Below are positions 16,001 to 23,447 of a stretch of DNA of 24,241 nt, in pieces (the stretch's first letter is position 1; each line of letters opens with the position of its first letter). Source of the DNA: DATKDU01 sp035649415 (GTDB lineage: Bacteria; Planctomycetota; Planctomycetia; Pirellulales; Pirellulaceae); contig DASRJP010000398.1 of assembly GCA_035649415.1 (NCBI GenBank), positions 1 to 24,241 of the forward strand. Reading direction: 5' to 3'. The notes under the pieces are model-generated. The model searched no databases and was not told where the DNA came from. It saw only the letters and a program-made list of their open reading frames with translations. Position numbers and translations under genes: made by a program.

Positions 16001-19000
16001 GGCGCTCGTTTATGCGGGGCCCTGGATCGCCGCCTGGATCGCTTCTCCTTTCATCGCGTGGTGGCTGAGCCAGCCGCTCCCGCGACAGGAGCTGAAGTTC
16101 ACAGGCAGCCAGCGACATTTTCTCGAGAAGCTGTCGCGCAAAACGTGGCGCTATTTCGAGGACTTCGTCACGGCGGAAGACAATTGGCTGCCCCCCGACA
16201 ACGTCCAGCAGAATCCTGGTTTGTCGATCGCGCCGCGCACCAGCCCGACGAATATCGGCATGGCGCTGCTGGCCGAACTGGCGGCACACGACTTTGGCTA
16301 CTGCTCGGCGGCGCGCCTGATGGCGCGGACGGAGCGCACGCTGGAAACGATGTCGCGCCTGGAGCGCTATCGGGGGCATTTTTTAAACTGGTATCAGACG
16401 CGGACGCTGGCCCCCTTGCATCCGCAGTATGTTTCCACGGTCGATAGCGGCAACCTGGCGGCTAGCCTGCTGGTGCTCGGCAGCGGCTGCCTGGAATTGA
16501 GCGAAGCTCGCATCCTGCCGCCGCGCTGGAGCGGCGGCCTGCGCGATACGCTGCGCGTGCTGCTGGACGCCGCCCGCGGCACGGCCGGTCCTCTGGTCGC
16601 GGCTGACGTCCTGAGAAAAATCGAGCGGCAGATCGAAGACCTCGAGCGGGCTGACGCCACGCTGTACTCGGAATACGCCCTGCTCTCGCAACTGACCGCC
16701 GCAGCCGCCGAATTGACCGCCGCTACGGCAGGTGGTGATCCCGAAGTCGCCTGGTGGGCGGGCGCCTACGAGTTGTCTTGCACCGACCATCGCGCGGACC
16801 TCTTGCATTTGGCGGCCTGGCTGGCCCTGCCGCCCGCTCCGGCTGGAACGTGGGATTGCGATTGCCCCCGGCAGTGCGAGCACCTGAGCAAGTTGCGCCA
16901 GACCCTCGACGGTCTCGATCGCGCGGCGACGCTTCCCGACGTGGCTGGCTTGCAGCAGTCAGCGCTGCCGTTGATCGACGCGGCAATGCCGACTGCCGCC
17001 GCGGAGGCGAAGCAATGGCTCGCGCAGTTGCGGACTGCGCTCTCCGATTCCGCGGATAACGCCGCCGCGCGGATCCACGCCTTGGAGAAGATAGCCGAGA
17101 AGTGCCGCGAGCTGGCCGATATGGATTTCAGCATGCTGTACGATTCCGGGCGCGAGTTGTTCTCGATCGGCTACAACGTCAGCGAACGGCGGCTCGATGG
17201 GAGCTTTTACGATCTGCTCGCCTCGGAAGCGCGGCTGGCCAGCTTTATCGTTATCGCCCAGGGGCACTTCGGCCAAGAGCACTGGTTCGCGCTGGGCCGA
17301 CTGCTGACCAGCGCCGGGAGCGTGCCGACCCTGCTGAGCTGGAGCGGGTCGATGTTCGAGTACTTGATGCCGCTCTTGGTAATGCCGACCTACGAGAACA
17401 CGCTGCTGGACCGCACATATCACGCGGCCGTACGCCGGCAGATCGAGTACGGTCGTCAGCGAGGAGTGCCGTGGGGCATTTCCGAATCCGGCTACAACAT
17501 GTTCGATCAGCACAAGACCTATCAGTATCGGGCCTTCGGCGTGCCGGGACTGGGGCTGAAGCGGGGCCTCGTGGAAGACCTCGTCATTGCTCCTTACGCC
17601 AGCGCGCTGGCGCTGATGGTGGCGCCGGAAGCAGCTTGCCGCAATCTCGAGCGGCTGGCGGCGGACGGACACCAAGGCCCTTACGGCTTCTACGAAGCGA
17701 TCGATTACACCCCCTCGCGCTTGCCCCCCGGCGTCGAGCGGGTCACCGTGCGGCAGTTCATGGCGCATCACGAAGGCATGAGCCTGCTGTCGCTGGCATA
17801 CGTGCTCCTCGAGCGGCCAATGCAGCGGCGCTTCCTGGCCGATCCGATGTTGCGAGCGGGCATTCTGCTGCTGCAGGAACGTGTTCCCACCGCGGTGGCG
17901 CCGGTCTATCCCCACGCGGCCGAAGCGAGCGCCACGCGGCTGGCGTCGGGAGAAGAGACGGGGAGCATGCGCGTCTTCACGGATCCGAGCGGCGCGACGG
18001 TGGAAGCCCACTTGCTCTCCAACGGCCGCTACCACGTCGCAGTGACTAGTGCCGGCGGCGGCTACAGCCGCTGGCGCGACCTGGCCGTGACGCGGTGGCG
18101 CGAGGACGCGACGCGGGACGGCTACGGCAGCTTCTGCTACGTGCGGGATTTAGACAGCGGCGCTGTGTGGTCCAACACCTATCACCCAACGACGAGCCGC
18201 ATCAAAGGCTATGAGGCAATCTTCACTCAATCCCGGGCGGAGTTTCGCCGTACCGACGACGAGGTGGAAACCTACACGCAGATCAGCGTCTCGCCCGAAG
18301 ATGACATCGAGCTGAGACGGATCACGCTGACCAACCGCGCCGAGATGCCGCGGACTCTCGAGATCACCAGCTATGCCGAGGTCGTGCTGGCGACGCAGGC
18401 GCAGGACGAGTCCCATCCGGCGTTCAGCAACCTGTTCGTGCAGACCGAGCTGGTCCCGGGCCGCCAGGCGATTTATGCGACGCGCCGGCCGCGTTCGGCC
18501 GAAGAGCGCCCTCCGTGGATGATGCACATGATGGCGGTCCGCGGAGTTACGATCGGCGATCCCTCCTATGAGACCGACCGGATGCGGTTTATCGGCCGGC
18601 ACCGGACCCTCGCGTCGCCAGCGGCCCTCGATCGCCCGATCCCCCTGTCCAACACCGCCGGGCCGGTCCTCGATCCGATCGTCAGCATCCGTCAAACAGT
18701 GCTGCTCATGCCCAACGAGTCGGCACGGATCGACATCGTCACCGGCGTCGCCGAGTCACGAGAAGGAGTCGAAGGGTTGACCGAGAAGTATCGCGACGCC
18801 AGCCTGGCCGAACGCGTATTCGACCTGGCCTGGACCCACTCCCATATTCTCCTGCAGCAGCTCAGCGCCTCCGAAGCCGATGCCCAGGTCTACGGCCGCC
18901 TGGCCGGCTCGATCATCTATGCGTCGGCCCTGCGGCGGGCCAAGGCCAGCATCCTCGCCCACAACCGCCGCGGCCAATCGGGATTGTGGGGCTACGGCAT

Positions 19001-21863
19001 TTCCGGGGACTTGCCGATCGTTCTGGTCCGGATTCGCGACCACGAGCGGATCGCCCTCGTTCGCCAGGCGGTCCATGCGCACGCGTACTGGCGGCTGAAG
19101 GGGCTGGCGGTCGACCTGGTGGTATGGAATGAAGACGATTCGGTCTATCGGCAGACGCTGCAGGATGCAATTGTCGATCTCGTCGCCGCCAGTCCCGAAG
19201 CGTCGCTCGTGGACCGCCCGGGCGGCATTTTCATCCGCCGCGGCGAACAGATGTCGGAGGAAGACCGGGCGCTCCTCCAGACGGTGGCGCGAATCGTCCT
19301 CTTGGACGACGGCGGAACACTGGCCGAACAGGCCGAGCGTCGCGGTCGGCCTGACGTATCGATCCCGCCGCTCAAGCCTGTTCGGCGCCAGAGCGAACCG
19401 ATCCCCTACGAGCCCCCGCAGCGTGACCTGGCATTCTTCAATGGCCTGGGGGGATTCAGCCACGATGGCCGCGAATACATCACCATCCTGGGCCCCGGCC
19501 AGACCACTCCAGCGCCGTGGGTGAACGTAATCGCCAACGCGCAGTTGGGCACCGTCGTCTCGGAGGGAGGAAGCGCTTACACCTGGGCGGAAAACAGCCA
19601 CGAGTTCCGGCTCACCCCCTGGCGCAACGATCCCGTCACCGACATCAGCGGCGAAGCGATCTACCTGCGCGATGAGGAGTCGGGACGGTTCTGGTCCCCC
19701 TCGCCGCTGCCCGCCCGCGGGAAAAACACATACATGGTCCGCCACGGATTCGGTTACACCATTTTCGATTACACCGAGGAAGCGCTGACGACGGAGCTGT
19801 GCGTCTATGTGGCGACCGACGCGCCGGTGAAGTTCTACAAGCTCAAGATTGCCAACCATTCCGGTCGGACGCGGCAGTTGTCGGTCACCGGCTATTGGGA
19901 ACTGGTCCTGGGCGATTTCCGCAGCAAGACGCTGCTGCACGTGGTGACCGAGTCCGATCCGACGAGCGGCGCGATCCTCGCCCGCAACGTCTACAGCCCG
20001 GAGTTCGGGGACCGCGTGGCGTTTTTCAATTGCAGCGAAACGACGCGTACATTCACCGGCGACCGCGCCGAGTTCCTTGGCCGCAATGGCCAACTGGCCT
20101 ACCCCTCGGCAATGCGCCGAATGCGGCTTTCGGGGCGGGTCGGCGCAGGATACGATCCGTGCGCTGCCGTACAAGCGCCGCTGACACTCGCCGACGGGCA
20201 AGAGCGGATCATCACTTTCACGATCGGCGCCGCGCGCGGCGCTGCGGAGGCCAGGTCGCTGGCGCAGCGTTATCGCAGCGTCGAGAGCGCTCATCGGGCG
20301 ATTGAGGGGGTGTGGCACTACTGGAGCCGGACGCTGGGAGTGGTCTATCTGGAAACGCCCGATCCCGCGGTCAATTACCTGGCCAACGGCTGGCTCGTGT
20401 ATCAAACGCTGGCCTGCCGGATGTGGGCCCGCAGCGGGTTTTATCAATCGGGGGGCGCATTCGGCTTCCGCGATCAGCTCCAGGATGCGATGGCGTTGGT
20501 CCATGCCCAGCCGGCGTTGCTTCGCGAGCATCTGCTCCGCGCCGCTTCCCGCCAGTTTCGCGAAGGAGACGTGCAGCACTGGTGGCACCCGCCGCTGGGG
20601 CGGGGTGTGCGGACCCATTTCTCCGACGATTTCCTGTGGCTTCCGCTGGCCATCTGCCGCTACGTCGGCGTCACGGGGGACACTGGCGTGCTGGACGAAC
20701 GGATTCCGTATTTGACGGCGCGCCTCCTTCGCGACGACGAGGAATCGAACTACGACTTGCCGCAGGTCTCCGACGAAATCGGCACGCTCTACGAGCATGG
20801 GGTCCGCGCTCTCGATCACGGCTTGCGATTCGGGGAGCACGGACTGCCGCTGATGGGCTGTGGCGACTGGAACGACGGTATGAACCTGGTCGGCCAACAC
20901 GGGCGGGGAGAGAGCGTGTGGCTGGCGTTTTTCCTGTTCCAGGTGCTCACGCAATTTGCCGACTTGGCGCGGCGGCGAGGGGATGTGGCGCTGGCCGACC
21001 GGTACACGGTCGAAGCGGGCCGGCTGCGCGGCAACATCCATGAGAACGGATGGGATGGACAGTGGTATCGTCGAGCCTATTTCGACGACGGCACGCCGCT
21101 GGGCTCAGCCACGAACGAAGAATGCCAGATCGATGCGATCTCGCAGAGTTGGTCGGTGCTTTCCGGGGCCGGCACCCACGAGCGGCGGATCGAGGCCCTG
21201 CAGAGCGTTGATAAGCGCCTCGTCCGCCGCGATGCCCGCTTGATCCTGCTGCTCGATCCGCCGTTTGACAAGTCGAACTTGAACCCCGGGTACATCAAGG
21301 GGTATGTCCCCGGCGTCCGCGAAAACGGCGGCCAGTACACGCATAGCGCCATCTGGACCGTCATGGCCATGGCCGCGATGGGAGATCGCGAGCGGGCGTG
21401 GGAGCTATTCGGACTGATCAATCCGATTTCTCACGGGGCCTCGGCCGCCGACATCGCGACCTACCGCGCTGAGCCCTATGTGGTAGCTGCTGACGTCTAC
21501 GGAGTGGACCCGCACACCGGGCGCGGCGGCTGGACCTGGTACACCGGCTCGGCCGGCTGGATGTACCGACTGATCGTGGAGTCCCTCTTGGGCCTGCATC
21601 TGGAGGTGGACCGGATGCGCTTCGCGCCGTGTCTGCCGGCAACCTGGACCGAATTCAAGATTCACTATCGCTATCGCGAAACTTTCTATCACATCACCAT
21701 CCGCAACCATGCCGCGGGAGGGGCGGTCGGCCGCCTGGTGCTGGATGGTGCCGAATTATCCGACGATTTCGTCGTGCTGGTCGATGATCGACAGGAGCAC
21801 CATGTGGAAATGGAACTGTGTCCTGGCGACGTTCCGACGCAGCCTGGTCCAATTGTTAAGTAG
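13071..21863 (+). CDS. ndvB: Cyclic beta-1,2-glucan synthase, NdvB/Cgs type (GT84-GH189-GH94)
   Basis: A 2930-aa inner-membrane enzyme expected to polymerise UDP-glucose into beta-1,2-glucan, cyclise it and set its length, yielding periplasmic cyclic glucan. The layout matches the family. Residues about 312-357 have HSLVEQTLADDPARIYTQMD, and membrane helices lie near 426-483. The GT84 transferase (about 497-807) has LDSDTQLPRG at 640 and RRHRWMRGDWQ. More helices lie near 828-876, 900-927 and 960-1000. A glycoamylase-like/GH189 cyclisation region (about 1010-1607) has SGYNMFDQHKTYQYRAFGVP and MAHHEGMSLLSLAYVLLER. Two GH94-type beta-sandwich parts begin near 1627 and 2110. The phosphorylase barrel carries CGDWNDGMN (Asp2599, Asp2602) and GYIKGYVPGVRENGGQYTH. 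The frame is open from ATG 12942. GTG 13071 is preferred for its AGGAG site 6 nt upstream and the promoter just before; ATG 13035 is also possible. The whole coding sequence is intact. Product linkage and cyclic form are inferred from the family. Confidence 0.93.
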   Translation: MRVPDVSDRLLRLMSWRRSTEGESPLTRHTDEQPLRAELFSIDQLERHARAIAASHQLATGWARDKLLSRLDDNERVLIETYDLVTAAADQNRRIEPAAEWLLDNFYLIEEQIRAVRRLLPPSYSRELPRLASGPAASFPRAYGIALELIAHVDGRVDAASLNGFIASYQSVEPLKLGELWALPLMLRLALIENLRRVAVRIAAARRDRDLASDWAQRMVSVVEHKPTDLILVLADMARADPLLSGAFLAELTRHLQGQNPNFAFANSWLEHRLADQGLTTEQLVRAEGQAQAADQVSIGNSINSLRFVNAHDWRQFVGEHSLVEQTLADDPARIYTQMDFATRDRYRHAVEGIARRSQLTEYDVARKAVQLAETQAREKPADRAAHVGYFLVDRGRPALERLAEMRLSAEVVLDKLRRKFPLTCYLSLMSLVTLAAAVLLGWWALRSATPWWSAALLVLPVLISGSQMGMAVVNWLATHVLTPQSLPRMDFERGIPSQHRTLVAVPTMLTSAEGIEHLLDGLEVRYLANRDANLHFALLTDFADAPAETMPSDAELARLAREGIEQLNEKYASIRSDIFYLFHRARRWNEQEGVWMGYERKRGKLADLNAMLRGATDRFAVVVGRTAILQSIRYVITLDSDTQLPRGAAQLMVGTLAHPLNRPVLADHCRRVVEGYSILQPRVGVSLPSAQRSRFVQLFAGEPGVDPYTRVVSDVYQDLFGEGSFIGKGIYDVDSFECCCGDFPENAILSHDLIECAYARSALLSDVVLYEEHPARYLGDVARRHRWMRGDWQIASWILPWVPGRSGKRVRNPISALSRWKIFDNLRRSLVPAAVLLLLVLSWLLSPAMAAAALLFVASVVALPPLLTAAADLFRKPADLPLGMHLGETLHTLGRSLAQGVLLCTFLAYEAFVSIDAVVRTLVRMMWTKRRLLEWKTASDSERGADGSLEDTFRTMALAPALAASALLLLVFYDRQALVYAGPWIAAWIASPFIAWWLSQPLPRQELKFTGSQRHFLEKLSRKTWRYFEDFVTAEDNWLPPDNVQQNPGLSIAPRTSPTNIGMALLAELAAHDFGYCSAARLMARTERTLETMSRLERYRGHFLNWYQTRTLAPLHPQYVSTVDSGNLAASLLVLGSGCLELSEARILPPRWSGGLRDTLRVLLDAARGTAGPLVAADVLRKIERQIEDLERADATLYSEYALLSQLTAAAAELTAATAGGDPEVAWWAGAYELSCTDHRADLLHLAAWLALPPAPAGTWDCDCPRQCEHLSKLRQTLDGLDRAATLPDVAGLQQSALPLIDAAMPTAAAEAKQWLAQLRTALSDSADNAAARIHALEKIAEKCRELADMDFSMLYDSGRELFSIGYNVSERRLDGSFYDLLASEARLASFIVIAQGHFGQEHWFALGRLLTSAGSVPTLLSWSGSMFEYLMPLLVMPTYENTLLDRTYHAAVRRQIEYGRQRGVPWGISESGYNMFDQHKTYQYRAFGVPGLGLKRGLVEDLVIAPYASALALMVAPEAACRNLERLAADGHQGPYGFYEAIDYTPSRLPPGVERVTVRQFMAHHEGMSLLSLAYVLLERPMQRRFLADPMLRAGILLLQERVPTAVAPVYPHAAEASATRLASGEETGSMRVFTDPSGATVEAHLLSNGRYHVAVTSAGGGYSRWRDLAVTRWREDATRDGYGSFCYVRDLDSGAVWSNTYHPTTSRIKGYEAIFTQSRAEFRRTDDEVETYTQISVSPEDDIELRRITLTNRAEMPRTLEITSYAEVVLATQAQDESHPAFSNLFVQTELVPGRQAIYATRRPRSAEERPPWMMHMMAVRGVTIGDPSYETDRMRFIGRHRTLASPAALDRPIPLSNTAGPVLDPIVSIRQTVLLMPNESARIDIVTGVAESREGVEGLTEKYRDASLAERVFDLAWTHSHILLQQLSASEADAQVYGRLAGSIIYASALRRAKASILAHNRRGQSGLWGYGISGDLPIVLVRIRDHERIALVRQAVHAHAYWRLKGLAVDLVVWNEDDSVYRQTLQDAIVDLVAASPEASLVDRPGGIFIRRGEQMSEEDRALLQTVARIVLLDDGGTLAEQAERRGRPDVSIPPLKPVRRQSEPIPYEPPQRDLAFFNGLGGFSHDGREYITILGPGQTTPAPWVNVIANAQLGTVVSEGGSAYTWAENSHEFRLTPWRNDPVTDISGEAIYLRDEESGRFWSPSPLPARGKNTYMVRHGFGYTIFDYTEEALTTELCVYVATDAPVKFYKLKIANHSGRTRQLSVTGYWELVLGDFRSKTLLHVVTESDPTSGAILARNVYSPEFGDRVAFFNCSETTRTFTGDRAEFLGRNGQLAYPSAMRRMRLSGRVGAGYDPCAAVQAPLTLADGQERIITFTIGAARGAAEARSLAQRYRSVESAHRAIEGVWHYWSRTLGVVYLETPDPAVNYLANGWLVYQTLACRMWARSGFYQSGGAFGFRDQLQDAMALVHAQPALLREHLLRAASRQFREGDVQHWWHPPLGRGVRTHFSDDFLWLPLAICRYVGVTGDTGVLDERIPYLTARLLRDDEESNYDLPQVSDEIGTLYEHGVRALDHGLRFGEHGLPLMGCGDWNDGMNLVGQHGRGESVWLAFFLFQVLTQFADLARRRGDVALADRYTVEAGRLRGNIHENGWDGQWYRRAYFDDGTPLGSATNEECQIDAISQSWSVLSGAGTHERRIEALQSVDKRLVRRDARLILLLDPPFDKSNLNPGYIKGYVPGVRENGGQYTHSAIWTVMAMAAMGDRERAWELFGLINPISHGASAADIATYRAEPYVVAADVYGVDPHTGRGGWTWYTGSAGWMYRLIVESLLGLHLEVDRMRFAPCLPATWTEFKIHYRYRETFYHITIRNHAAGGAVGRLVLDGAELSDDFVVLVDDRQEHHVEMELCPGDVPTQPGPIVK

Positions 21864-22358
21864 TCGGCGTTCTCTCCGACGTCCTGGAACGGACACGAAA
21901 AGCTCTCTACTTGTGTTAACCACTGGGTCAAAAAGTTCGAAGCTTCGAAACTGAGAACGTATGGTTAACAGGCGCGCGCATTTTTTCGCGCGCTCGAAAG
22001 AGGAAACAGCTTGTCACCGCTGCCCATTTTCGGCGCTCGTGTCGCACTTGAATTCCAAGTGCGCATTTCCGCGTCCCGGTCGCGGGGGCGACACCGGCCA
22101 TGCGAAACCTGTACACCAAGCTTCTCCTCTTGATCGCGGGCGTGGCCAATCCGCAGTCTTGATCCGTGCCTTGGCCACGGAACTCGGGCCCCACGGTTTG
22201 CTCCGTTTCGCGGCCCGATCCGATCGAACAAAGGGCACTGAAGCCGGGCCGTTGAGTTTCGACGGATGTTGCTTTTTTCGCCGCGTAGACAAGATCGCTT
22301 CCCATCCGCCTCATCTCAAGCGTGATCTCGATTTTGCACAGGGCGGCTCTGCGCACCC
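21864..22358. other. Intergenic region between glucan synthase and redoxin gene
   Basis: Two convergent genes end at either side. The stretch contains the right copy of the flanking direct repeat (21943-22092). No strong terminator is visible; GTCGG and CCGAC just after the stop codon could form only a 5-bp stem. I recognise no protein or RNA in 22093-22358. Confidence 0.4.
21943..22092 (+). repeat. Direct repeat, right copy, flanking the glucan synthase gene
   Basis: This is the partner of 12543-12692, in the same orientation, starting about 80 bp after the glucan synthase stop codon. The hairpin with GCGCGC arms around a T-rich loop is kept (about 21972-21993), although the loop sequence differs, which is what selection for structure would leave. 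Confidence 0.75.
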
Positions 22359-23009
22359 TTAAGGCGCAGCAGCAGAGGACATGACAGACCGGTCACGCTC
22401 GACATGCGAAGGAGCGGCAATAGCGGGTTCGTCGTGGCCGGCCGGCTGACGGACTGCTGCCGAGAGAATGTATCCCAGGTGATGGGGTTGGCTGACGATC
22501 CCCTTGGCCTTCACGAAGCCGCGCTCGTCGATGAAGAAAGCAAACGGCGTGGCGAAGGCCTCGTATAACTTGGAGACGGACCAATCCTCTTGATAGAGGA
22601 CTGTAAAGGCGGCGCCGGTCTCCACGGCCCACGCGCAGGCGGCCTGGGGGGTGGCGTGATTGACGGCCAGGATTTGCAGCTTGCGGTCTCTGGCCGCCAA
22701 CTTGTTTAGCTCCGGCACGATTTCGTGACAGGGTCCGCAGCCGCTTTGAACAAAGACCAGCAGCACCTGGCGGCCGGCAAAGTCGTCGAACGAGACGATA
22801 TCGCCATGAACGTCGGCGAGCGCGAAGGGCGGTGCCTTCCTGCCCGGCGCCAGCCCGCTGCGGCCGATGCGGCTGGGCATCGTGGCTTCGAGCTGATCGA
22901 GTCGCCATTCGAGCAGTCCCTGGGCGCGCAGCGCGCCCAGTAGCAGGAAGCCCAGGAGTAGCGCCAAGGCCCAGTGCAACAGACTGGAGACCAGCAAAAC
23001 GGCGGTCAT
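22359..23009 (-). CDS. Membrane-anchored thiol redoxin (MauD/TlpA-like)
   Basis: A 216-aa thioredoxin-fold protein. Residues about 2-30 (AVLLVSSLLHWALALLLGFL, then LLGALRAQG) form a membrane anchor. The periplasmic domain starts with APGRKAPPFALADVHGDIVS. It has the redox motif SGCGPCHEIVPELN (Cys91, Cys94) and the cis-Pro loop FATPFAFFIDERGFVKAKGI. The ordering (anchor, AlkA/TSA-like redoxin, VSQPHHLGYIL tail) resembles MauD, the accessory protein for disulfide formation in methylamine dehydrogenase. ATG 23009 has AGAGGA 8 nt upstream; the frame continues to GTG 23024, but that codon overlaps the binding site. It lies 54 bp downstream of a small Tat-exported Cys-rich protein, which is a natural substrate candidate. 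No dehydrogenase heavy chain or mauE is seen in the window. Confidence 0.8.
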   Translation of the reverse strand: MTAVLLVSSLLHWALALLLGFLLLGALRAQGLLEWRLDQLEATMPSRIGRSGLAPGRKAPPFALADVHGDIVSFDDFAGRQVLLVFVQSGCGPCHEIVPELNKLAARDRKLQILAVNHATPQAACAWAVETGAAFTVLYQEDWSVSKLYEAFATPFAFFIDERGFVKAKGIVSQPHHLGYILSAAVRQPAGHDEPAIAAPSHVERDRSVMSSAAAP

Positions 23010-23063
23010 GGCACGTCCTCTCACCGGCCCGCGGCCATTCTTTCCTGGGGGGAAACAGAAACG

Positions 23064-23357
23064 TCAAATGTTTTCGATGCGGCACTGACGACAACCCTGG
23101 ACGATCTCCTGGTAGACGGGATATCCAGGACACGCGTCGCGGAGGTTGACGCACTGCGTCGTGTAAGCATTGATCCTGGCGTGGTAGTACCAGCAGCAGC
23201 GCTTGCCGCCGCCTGCGGCCTGCGCATGGTTGGCCAACGGCATGATTCCCAGCGCTCCTGCCAAAGCGAGCGCACCTTGTCCGATTCGGCTCAGAAACGA
23301 ACGCCGCGAGACGGTCGCTGCCATTCGCTCGGCCACGTGACAGACTGCGTGAAACAC
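23064..23357 (-). CDS. Small Tat-exported cysteine-rich protein
   Basis: A 97-aa protein whose leader SRRSFLSRIGQGALALAGAL ends in a likely AQA cleavage site near residue 46. The mature part of about 50 residues has six cysteines: GGGKRCCWYYHARINAYTTQ, CVNLRDACPG and IVQGCRQCRIENI. I do not recognise a family with certainty. The arrangement (long Tat leader, short Cys-rich body, MauD-like redoxin next door) recalls the light chain of methylamine dehydrogenase, but that has about twelve cysteines and a Trp pair; only one Trp is seen here. GTG 23357 is preferred because AGAGAGGT lies 5 nt upstream; an internal ATG at 23324 is the alternative. It probably shares a transcript with the redoxin. 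The cysteines suggest a folded, disulfide-bonded periplasmic protein. Confidence 0.7.
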   Translation of the reverse strand: MFHAVCHVAERMAATVSRRSFLSRIGQGALALAGALGIMPLANHAQAAGGGKRCCWYYHARINAYTTQCVNLRDACPGYPVYQEIVQGCRQCRIENI

Positions 23358-23447
23358 GGTTCACCTCTCTCGGTCTGCGACAAAGTAAGGAACGTCATCG
23401 CTTCCGGCGAGCAGACCTGGCGTCCGGTCATGACGTGACTGGTCGGC

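Noticed and set aside
18756..21041. 761-codon minus-strand frame inside the glucan synthase gene (also 13608-15428)
   Set aside because: The plus strand carries continuous GH94 and GT84 homology there; the antisense frames are by-products of high GC codon use.
22014..22292. Overlapping open frames on both strands after the glucan synthase gene
   Set aside because: They lie largely within the direct repeat and its flank and encode low-complexity Arg-rich peptides with no recognisable domain.
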